Shown: positions 12,312-17,480 of the stretch, one piece after another | Layout of the letters: every line of letters starts with the position of its first letter | How positions within the stretch are numbered: the stretch's first letter is position 1 | Assembly (NCBI GenBank): GCA_001768675.1 | Contig: MELN01000045.1 | Coordinates: 7,633 to 25,112 of the forward strand | Reading direction: 5' to 3' | Origin: Actinobacteria bacterium RBG_16_64_13 | Lineage (GTDB): Bacteria > Actinomycetota > Thermoleophilia > RBG-16-64-13 | Length of the DNA: 17,480 nucleotides | The notes under the pieces: model-generated | Told to the model about the DNA's origin: nothing | Databases searched by the model: none | What the model saw: only the letters and a program-made list of their open reading frames with translations | Position numbers and translations under genes: made by a program

Positions 12312-13034
12312 ATGCAAACTCTGGAAACGATCATCCGCGGCGCCGGCATCCACAAGCGCTACGTCATGGGCAAGGACAACTACGTGGACGCCCTCCAGGA
12401 CGCCTCGGTGGAGATCGAGAAAGGCCAGATGGTCGCCGTCATGGGACCCTCCGGCTCGGGCAAGTCCACTCTAGTGCACATCCTGGGCTGCCTCGACTCG
12501 GTCAACTCGGGTGAAGTGTGGCTCGACGGGCGCCGCGTCGACAAGCTGAGCCGGCGCGACCTGGCTCAGCTCCGCAGGACCGAAGTGGGCTTCATCTTCC
12601 AGACTTTCAACCTGGTGCCCAGCTTCACCGCGCTCGAGAACGTCATGCTGGCCGCGGAGTACGCCGGCAAGAGCAGGCGCGAAGCCCGTGAGCTGGCGCG
12701 GACTGCCCTGGCGCAAGTGGGACTCGCCGACCGCGAAGACCACAAGCCTACCGAGCTTTCCGGCGGTCAGCAGCAGCGGGTGGCCATCGCGCGGGCTCTC
12801 GTCAATAGTCCCAAGGTCATCTTCGGCGACGAGCCCACCGGCAACCTGGACTCGGCCAGCTCGACCGAGATCGTCGACATGATGCACCGCATCAACCGCG
12901 ATACAGGCACCACCTTCGTGCTGGTCACGCACGACCCGGACGTCGCCGCCACGTGCGACCGGGTGTTCCACATGCTCGACGGGCGCGTGGCCAACGGCAA
13001 CGGGCGCCACGCCGAGGACGGGCGCGCCGACTGA
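12312..13034 (+). CDS. MacB/LolD-type ABC transporter ATP-binding protein, copy 1
   Basis: Predicted 240 residues. Walker A GPSGSGKS (45-52), Q-loop Gln97 in FIFQTFNLVP, signature LSGGQQQRVAIARAL (149 onward), Walker B VIFGDEP (D173, E174) and switch His207 in VTHDP are all present, so it should be an active ATPase. The sequence belongs to the LolD/MacB/FtsE subfamily, which pairs with FtsX-fold permeases such as its upstream neighbour. ATG 12312 has AGGAG. The C-terminal tail (about 220-240, NGNGRHAEDGRAD) is longer and more polar than that of copy 2. A GC-rich hairpin follows and separates it from the second module. Confidence 0.95.
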   Translation: MQTLETIIRGAGIHKRYVMGKDNYVDALQDASVEIEKGQMVAVMGPSGSGKSTLVHILGCLDSVNSGEVWLDGRRVDKLSRRDLAQLRRTEVGFIFQTFNLVPSFTALENVMLAAEYAGKSRREARELARTALAQVGLADREDHKPTELSGGQQQRVAIARALVNSPKVIFGDEPTGNLDSASSTEIVDMMHRINRDTGTTFVLVTHDPDVAATCDRVFHMLDGRVANGNGRHAEDGRAD

Positions 13035-13043
13035 TCGGCGCCG

Positions 13044-13081
13044 GCCGCGCGGCGCCCGGGCCCCCGGGGCCGCCGCGCGGC
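13044..13081. other. Long GC hairpin between the two ABC modules
   Basis: GCCGCGCGGCG (13044-13054) is exactly complementary to CGCCGCGCGGC (13071-13081), with additional CCC/GGG pairing inside, giving an extremely stable stem of 11 to 14 pairs. No T-run follows on either strand, so it is not a standard intrinsic terminator; it could act as an mRNA processing or stability boundary. A TATACT with only a poor -35 lies just downstream (13117-13122) and may be a weak internal promoter for module 2. Confidence 0.6.
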
Positions 13082-13170
13082 ATCACATGAGTAACACGCG
13101 GTCTGGGCCGTCCCGCTATACTGGCGGGCTAGGTAATCGCGAGGCGCGTGAGACAGGCAGAGAGGTACAT

Positions 13171-14328
13171 ATGCGGATCTTGAGGAACGTCTTCCGGCGC
13201 AAACTGAGAGTTCTGCTCACCATCTTCGGCATCACCATCGGGGTGCTGGCGCTGGTGGTCATGGGGAGTATGGCCGAGAAGATCAACATGCTGGTCTCGG
13301 GCGGTACCAGGTACTACTCCGACAAGGTCACAGTGGCGGCGGAGGGCAGCAGCATGTTCTCCACCGGCCCGCTGTCCATCGGCAAGTACGACGCCATCAA
13401 GGCCGTGCCCGGAGTCGCTGAGGTCTCGGCCGGCATCGCCACTCTGCTCGAGACCGATACCTCCGTCTCTTTCGGTATTCCTGCCACGATCCAAGGTAGC
13501 GATCTGCGCGGGCAAGAGCTGGAGAGCTTCAAGGTCACCTACTCCGATGGTCGGGCGCTGAGAGCCGACGATTCGGGCTCCGTTGTGGTGGGGTCCGACC
13601 TTGTCGGGAAGCTCGACGCCCAGGTGGGGGGCTTCGTCAGCGTTCGCGGAGAGCGCTTCCAGGTGGTGGGGATACTCGACAAGACCCTCACTGGGCCCGA
13701 CACCTCGGTCTGGATGACCCTGGCCGACGCGCAACGATTGTTCGTGCAAGACCTGCCGGAGGTCATCCGCAGCCAGGTCGACAAGAACGATCTGGTCACC
13801 TCGTTCGTGGTCTACCCCACCGAGGGTACCGACCCGGAACAGCTGGCCCTCGACGTCAACAAGGCCGTGCCCGGGGTGAAAGCCACAGGCCCCAAGGCAT
13901 TCCAAGACCAGATAGCCAGCGCCACGAAGATCTTCAGCGCCATCCTCTACGGCATCGCCATCATCGCGCTCTTCGTGGGCGGGCTCTCGGTGATCAACAC
14001 CATGACCATGTCGGTGAACGAGCGCACCCGCGAGATCGGGGTGCGCAAGGCGATCGGAGCCTCGGACGGCCAGATCGTACGGCAGTTTCTGGGCGAAGCG
14101 GGCATCATCGGGTTGATCGGGGGTGTCTCTGGGCTCGTCCTGGGCTGGATCGCGGTTGTGGTGGCCAACAAGCTGCTGGAGTCGTCCGACCTCAACCTCT
14201 TCCTGGTCACTCCCAGGCTCGCCATCGGCTCGGTGGTCTTCGCCCTCATCCTCGGCCTGGTGAGCGGCCTCTATCCATCACTCCACGCGGCCCGGCTGGA
14301 GCCGGTCGTCGCCCTCCGGTACGAGTAG
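13171..14328 (+). CDS. MacB/FtsX-type ABC transporter permease, copy 2
   Basis: Predicted 385 residues, exactly the length of copy 1. ATG 13171 (MRILRNVFRRKLRVLL) is chosen over the in-frame ATG 13087 because it aligns with copy 1 and has AGAGAGG upstream. Domains as in copy 1: N-terminal helix, MacB-type periplasmic domain (about 40-240), FtsX helices with NERTREIGVRKAIGAS. The membrane and coupling regions are nearly identical to copy 1, with DNA blocks over 50 bases long unchanged, whereas the periplasmic domain has diverged (for example SVSFGIPATIQGSDLRGQEL versus ASFGMPAMIGGSDMRGQDL). This suggests the same mechanism with a different extracytoplasmic partner or substrate. Its ATPase gene follows after 9 bases. 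Confidence 0.93.
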   Translation: MRILRNVFRRKLRVLLTIFGITIGVLALVVMGSMAEKINMLVSGGTRYYSDKVTVAAEGSSMFSTGPLSIGKYDAIKAVPGVAEVSAGIATLLETDTSVSFGIPATIQGSDLRGQELESFKVTYSDGRALRADDSGSVVVGSDLVGKLDAQVGGFVSVRGERFQVVGILDKTLTGPDTSVWMTLADAQRLFVQDLPEVIRSQVDKNDLVTSFVVYPTEGTDPEQLALDVNKAVPGVKATGPKAFQDQIASATKIFSAILYGIAIIALFVGGLSVINTMTMSVNERTREIGVRKAIGASDGQIVRQFLGEAGIIGLIGGVSGLVLGWIAVVVANKLLESSDLNLFLVTPRLAIGSVVFALILGLVSGLYPSLHAARLEPVVALRYE

Positions 14329-14337
14329 GAGAATCCT

Positions 14338-15021
14338 ATGCCAACGGTCATCAAAGGAATCGACATCCACAAGCGCTACGTCATGGGCAAAGACAACTAC
14401 GTCGACGCCCTGCAGGGAGCCTCACTCGAGGTCGAGGAAGGCGAGATGGTAGCGGTCATGGGCCCCTCCGGCTCGGGCAAGTCCACGCTCCTTCACATCC
14501 TCGGCTGCCTCGACTCCCTGAACAAGGGAGAAGTGTGGCTCGAGGACCGGCGGGTGGACACTCTCCGCCGCGGCGAGCTGGCCAACCTCAGGCGTAATGA
14601 GGTGGGCTTCATCTTCCAGACCTTCAACTTGGTGCCGAGTTTCACCGCCATCGAGAACGTCATGCTGGCGGCCGAGTACGCCGGCAAAGGGAGGCGCGAA
14701 GCGCGCGAGGCGTCTAGGAACGCTCTCTCCCTCGTGGGGCTGTCCGATCGAGAGAGACATCGCCCCACCGAGCTGTCCGGCGGTCAGCAGCAGCGCGTCG
14801 CCATTGCCCGGGCCCTCGTCAACGGCCCCAAAGTCATCTTCGGCGACGAACCCACCGGCAACCTGGACTCGTCCAGCTCGGCCGAGATCGTGGAGATGAT
14901 GCACCAGGTCAACCGCGACACGCGCACCACGTTCCTACTGGTCACGCACGACCCGGGCGTCGCCTCCACCTGTCACCGCGTCGTCCACATGCTCGACGGG
15001 CTGGTGACCAACTCACACTAG
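14338..15021 (+). CDS. MacB/LolD-type ABC transporter ATP-binding protein, copy 2
   Basis: Predicted 227 residues. Walker A GPSGSGKS (42-49), FIFQTFNLVP Q-loop, LSGGQQQR signature (146 onward), VIFGDEP Walker B and VTHDP switch His are intact. It is highly similar to copy 1 throughout (shared HKRYVMGKDNYVDALQ near the N-terminus) but has a shorter C-terminus ending DGLVTNSH. ATG 14338 follows TAGGAG. Its TAG stop (15019-15021) shares CTAG with the stop of the zinc-ribbon gene on the other strand, a 4-base convergent overlap with no room for a separate terminator. Confidence 0.95.
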   Translation: MPTVIKGIDIHKRYVMGKDNYVDALQGASLEVEEGEMVAVMGPSGSGKSTLLHILGCLDSLNKGEVWLEDRRVDTLRRGELANLRRNEVGFIFQTFNLVPSFTAIENVMLAAEYAGKGRREAREASRNALSLVGLSDRERHRPTELSGGQQQRVAIARALVNGPKVIFGDEPTGNLDSSSSAEIVEMMHQVNRDTRTTFLLVTHDPGVASTCHRVVHMLDGLVTNSH

Positions 15022-16196
15022 AACAGCCCGTAGGGGTCGATGTACCAGAAACCGTCGATCTCGAGCATGTCGAAGTAGACCGGCTCGTCGGCGTCACGCA
15101 CGTCCTCGGTGGTCGTCCCGTAGCTGTCGGTGATGGTCACGGTGCCCGCGGTGATGGTGACCGTGGCGGTGGTGTCGCTGGTCTTCTCGCTACTCAGCTT
15201 GATCCCGGAGAACTCCAGGGAATCGTAGTTGAACAGCTCGCCGGCCAGCAACTGCTCGGCCTGTTCGAGCGGTACGCCGAGCGCATCCTCGATGGTCAGC
15301 GGATCCATGACGGTAAGCACCGCCACCATATCCTGGTCTTCCATGGCGCTCAGGAACTGCTCCACGGCCTCCTCGGGGCTGGACGCCGTGCCCTGGCCCG
15401 TGATGACCGGACCCCCGTCCGTGGTGGTCGTGCCTTCTGTGGTCACGGTGGTGTCATCGATCGAGGAGCCGGAAGAGTCCCCGCCGAGCGACGACAGGGA
15501 GTTGGCATCCAGGTACCACTTGCCGTCCTTCTTGACCAGGTCGAAGGTTACCGGTTCATCCGCGTCCTGCACGTCTTCGCTGGTCTCCACGCCGTCGCTG
15601 TCCTTCACAGTCACCGTGCCCTCGGTGATCGTGACCGTGGCGGTGGTATCGCCGGTGTCGTCCGTGCTCATCTTGATCCCGGAGAACTTGACCGACTCGT
15701 CGCTGAACATCGCGCTCCCGATCATCTCCTTGGCGGCTTCCGCGGATATCCCGCCGAGCACCTCGCTCAGCGCCTCCTGATCCAGGAGGTCGAACAGCGC
15801 GTCGACGTCCTCGTTCTCCATAGCCCTGAGCAAGCGGTTCACGGTCTGCTCGGGCGTCTTACCGGCGCCGCCCCCGAAGATGTCGTCGCTGAACACCACG
15901 AACACAAGGACACACGCCACCGCGATCACGAGCACCGCGGCTACGAGTGAGATCCACAGCCCGTTACCTCTGCGCTGCGGCGGGGCGTTCCAGCCTCCCG
16001 CGCCATAAGGCTGGGCCGGCGTGTAGGGCGGCTGACCGGGTGGGTAGGACGGGCCCGGCGCGTAGACTCCCGGGCCTGGGGGCGGAGCGGCTCCCGAGGG
16101 CGTCCCCGCCGAAGCCTGTCCGACCGGCTGACCGCAGTTCGGACAAAACTGCTGGCCTTCACCGAGCGGAGCGCCACATTTGGCACAGTAGGCCAT
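15018..16196 (-). CDS. Zinc-ribbon membrane protein with duplicated extracytoplasmic domain
   Basis: Predicted 392 residues. ATG 16196 has a strong GGAAGGAG site. An N-terminal zinc ribbon (CAKCG at 4-8, CPNCG at 18-22) is followed by a Pro/Gly/Tyr-rich linker (about 28-78), one membrane helix (about 80-102) and two homologous extracytoplasmic repeats (about 114-235 and 273-390) joined by a Thr/Ser/Gly linker. Each repeat starts with PEqtVnrlLrAMEneD, contains FSGIK and TATVTIT.GTVT.D, and ends with a W-Y-D pattern, like DUF4878/lumazine-binding-type NTF2-fold domains. Such proteins are common surface proteins of high-GC Gram-positive bacteria; the function is unknown. The zinc ribbon would lie in the cytoplasm and the repeats outside. 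Confidence 0.88.
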   Translation of the reverse strand: MAYCAKCGAPLGEGQQFCPNCGQPVGQASAGTPSGAAPPPGPGVYAPGPSYPPGQPPYTPAQPYGAGGWNAPPQRRGNGLWISLVAAVLVIAVACVLVFVVFSDDIFGGGAGKTPEQTVNRLLRAMENEDVDALFDLLDQEALSEVLGGISAEAAKEMIGSAMFSDESVKFSGIKMSTDDTGDTTATVTITEGTVTVKDSDGVETSEDVQDADEPVTFDLVKKDGKWYLDANSLSSLGGDSSGSSIDDTTVTTEGTTTTDGGPVITGQGTASSPEEAVEQFLSAMEDQDMVAVLTVMDPLTIEDALGVPLEQAEQLLAGELFNYDSLEFSGIKLSSEKTSDTTATVTITAGTVTITDSYGTTTEDVRDADEPVYFDMLEIDGFWYIDPYGLF

Positions 16197-16235
16197 GTTG
16201 TTCTCCTTCCAAGATCTTGAACGATTCCCGAGGCA

Positions 16236-16306
16236 TGCCCCGTCGGGGCAGGAGTCTGTCGAAGTCACCTCCGGGCCACTATAGGTCCGGGTGGAAGCAG
16301 GGACAA
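16236..16306 (-). promoter_or_regulatory. Promoter and leader hairpin of the zinc-ribbon gene
   Basis: On the minus strand TTGTCC (16306-16301) and TATAGT (16283-16278) are 17 bases apart, placing transcription start near 16271, about 75 bases before the ATG. The leader contains TGCCCC-GAC-GGGGCA (16250-16236), a perfect 6-base hairpin with a 3-base loop. The -35 is only a 4 of 6 match. Confidence 0.55.
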
Positions 16307-16311
16307 GTGCA

Positions 16312-16367
16312 CGGCGGCGATGGCGACGACGGCGGCGGCGATGACGGCGATGGCGGCGGCGCGATAG
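16312..16367. repeat. GGC/GAT-type simple-sequence tract
   Basis: An imperfect run of CGG, GGC and GAT/GAC triplets in the 189-base gap between the radical SAM stop and the zinc-ribbon gene. GGCGATGGCG occurs at 16316-16325 and 16346-16355 (30-base period). It is low-complexity DNA, probably slippage-derived; the open frames through it are Pro/Ser-rich shadows. Confidence 0.7.
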
Positions 16368-16385
16368 CCACCGCGACGCGGTGGC

Positions 16386-17480
16386 TCAGCCAACGTCGCT
16401 CAGCAGGCTCTCCACGGCTTCCCGGTTCTTCCACAGCGCGCATCCGCCGCCCGAGTCGGCGGACAAGTCCGGCATGGCGCGCAATCCGGTCAAGAACGGC
16501 GAACGCAGGGCTTCCGCCAGCGAGGCGTCCGCCAGATTCGTGTCCGAATAGGGCGCGAACGGGCATGGCTCCACGTCGCCCGAGGCGTTGATGTGGACGA
16601 AACCCCTCCCCGCCGAGAGACACCCACCCACTTCTTCTTCGTCCCAGGGCACGGCGACGAAAAGCGCCGCGAAGCGCTTCTTGAACTCGGGCATCCGGGC
16701 AGCGACCCTTTCCCGCTGGTCGTCGGTCAGCACCCAATGCGCCGTAGCCTCGTCGATGGGCGTGTACTCGGCGAACAGGAAGAAACGGCAGCCCGCGTCG
16801 ACCAGGCCTCCGATATACCCGTCGTCGAGGAGCGTGGAGTAGTTGTCGCTGGTCATCGTCAGCGAGCAGCCGAAGAAGAGCCGCTTCTTCTCGAGCCGGC
16901 CCATGACCTCGGCGAGCCTCCGGTATGTACCCTCCCCTCGCCTCTGGTCGGTCTCCACGGCCGTGCCTTCGAGACTGATGAGGAGAATGACGTTCCTGAG
17001 GCGCGCCAGCCTCTCGACCATGGCCTGGTCGATCAACACGCCATTGGTGAACACGAGAAAGAGCACGCGCGGGAAACGCTCGGCGATGGCGACTATCTCG
17101 GGCCGCAGGAACGGCTCGCCGCCCGCAATGACGAAGAAGGAGACACCAAGCTCGTGGGCCTCCGCGACGATACTGCCCAGCTTGGCGTCGCTCAGCCCGT
17201 CCCCGGGCACGGCCGCCGGCGAGGCAGCCGGCGCCCCGGGCGCGCGGCCGGGCGCGGCGCCGCCGGTAACGCCGCGCGCGCCGCCCGGCGCTTCGCCCTC
17301 TCCGGGGCCGCGGAACGACCGGGCGTAGCACCCGATGCACTGCAGATTGCACTGATGGGTGATGCTGAAGATGACGATGGGCGGCACCGGCACGCCCCGC
17401 TCGCGCCATTCGGCCCGGGTCTTGGCAGCGATGCGCTGCCATCGCACCGTGTGCGCGAACTGCCAGGCCTGGCGGGGCCG
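16386..17480 (-). CDS. Radical SAM protein with SPASM-like C-terminus (5' end probably outside window)
   Basis: From GTG 17447 there are 353 residues, but the frame stays open to the window edge and the upstream residues (RPRQAWQFAHTV) resemble family N-termini, so the gene is probably longer. The radical SAM core has the [4Fe-4S]-binding CNLQCIGC (Cys33, 37, 40, counted from that GTG), FFVIAGGEPF (GGE, SAM binding) and VLFLVFTNGVLI. The C-terminal part has CLSAGRGFVHINASGDVEPC and GGCALWKNRE, Cys residues resembling a reduced SPASM/twitch auxiliary cluster site. Such enzymes modify peptides or small molecules; the substrate is not predictable. A Pro/Gly/Ala-rich insertion (about residues 46-84) interrupts the core just after the cluster motif. 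No small precursor peptide gene was recognised next to it. Confidence 0.9.
   Translation of the reverse strand, partial: RPRQAWQFAHTVRWQRIAAKTRAEWRERGVPVPPIVIFSITHQCNLQCIGCYARSFRGPGEGEAPGGARGVTGGAAPGRAPGAPAASPAAVPGDGLSDAKLGSIVAEAHELGVSFFVIAGGEPFLRPEIVAIAERFPRVLFLVFTNGVLIDQAMVERLARLRNVILLISLEGTAVETDQRRGEGTYRRLAEVMGRLEKKRLFFGCSLTMTSDNYSTLLDDGYIGGLVDAGCRFFLFAEYTPIDEATAHWVLTDDQRERVAARMPEFKKRFAALFVAVPWDEEEVGGCLSAGRGFVHINASGDVEPCPFAPYSDTNLADASLAEALRSPFLTGLRAMPDLSADSGGGCALWKNREAVESLLSDVG

Noticed and set aside
13044..13081. Rho-independent terminator
   Set aside because: The stem is strong but there is no T-tract on either strand, so it is listed only as a hairpin.
13087..13170. Earlier start of the second permease at ATG 13087
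   Set aside because: The extra 28 residues are absent from the first copy, and ATG 13171 has a better ribosome-binding site.
16312..16367. Minisatellite with functional meaning
   Set aside because: The triplet run is imperfect and looks like simple slippage; reported only as low-complexity sequence.
16279..17442. Minus-strand open frame of 387 codons overlapping the radical SAM gene
   Set aside because: Arg/Ala/Pro-rich shadow in another frame of high-GC DNA; the radical SAM frame carries the cluster motif.
1..17480. CRISPR array, insertion sequence or transposase
   Set aside because: No regularly spaced repeats, terminal inverted repeats or transposase/integrase motifs were found by reading both strands.

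Overview
The window is high-GC bacterial DNA with densely packed genes, Shine-Dalgarno sites and frequent ATGA/GTGA stop-start overlaps. A radical SAM protein, a selenocysteine MsrA, an ECF sigma factor and tandem MacB-type ABC modules would suit a deep-branching, possibly anaerobic actinobacterium. That taxonomic guess is inference only; no rRNA or marker gene is present.

Region 1 (1-4942) looks like accessory DNA. On the minus strand a Schlafen-group-3/DUF2075 helicase with a PD-(D/E)xK-like N-terminus is followed, after a 7-base gap, by the start of a MazG-like nucleotide pyrophosphohydrolase that runs off the window. Just upstream of the helicase lies the 3' half of a tRNA, homologous to initiator-type tRNA from the anticodon stem to CCA and lacking its 5' half. 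It looks like an integration scar. Next come broken toxin-antitoxin parts: a 3' fragment of a PIN toxin gene, about 90% identical to the tail of the intact vapC about 2.4 kb away, and a HEPN-toxin core fragment fused out of frame behind a HigA-like HTH-MNT nucleotidyltransferase protein. An msrA follows, then an intact RHH/PIN vapBC pair.

The main discovery is that msrA (3319-4134, minus) is one gene interrupted by an in-frame TGA exactly at the catalytic cysteine of GCFWG. A stem-loop fitting the bacterial SECIS rules lies directly after it. It should be read as a selenocysteine-containing MsrA lipoprotein, not as a pseudogene or two short genes.

Region 2 (4947-9474): a RecQ helicase with low-complexity insertions; a conserved-looking 146-residue protein of unknown function; and a minus-strand operon of ECF sigma factor, single-pass membrane protein with an extracytoplasmic NTF2/SnoaL-like domain (candidate anti-sigma factor), and an NTF2/SnoaL-like lipoprotein duplicated from it.

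Region 3 (9660-15021), plus strand: a DUF2089 HTH regulator, a small membrane protein and a SHOCT-like (YvlB/LiaX N-terminal type) protein, then two tandem copies of a MacB/FtsX-type permease plus LolD/MacB-type ATPase. The layout suggests an envelope-stress or export module controlled by the upstream regulator. The two ABC copies share long identical DNA blocks, so they are recent duplicates or are being homogenised.

Region 4 (15018-17480), minus strand: a zinc-ribbon membrane protein with two copies of an extracytoplasmic domain, whose stop shares a CTAG with the stop of the second ATPase, and a radical SAM/SPASM-like protein whose 5' end probably lies beyond the window.
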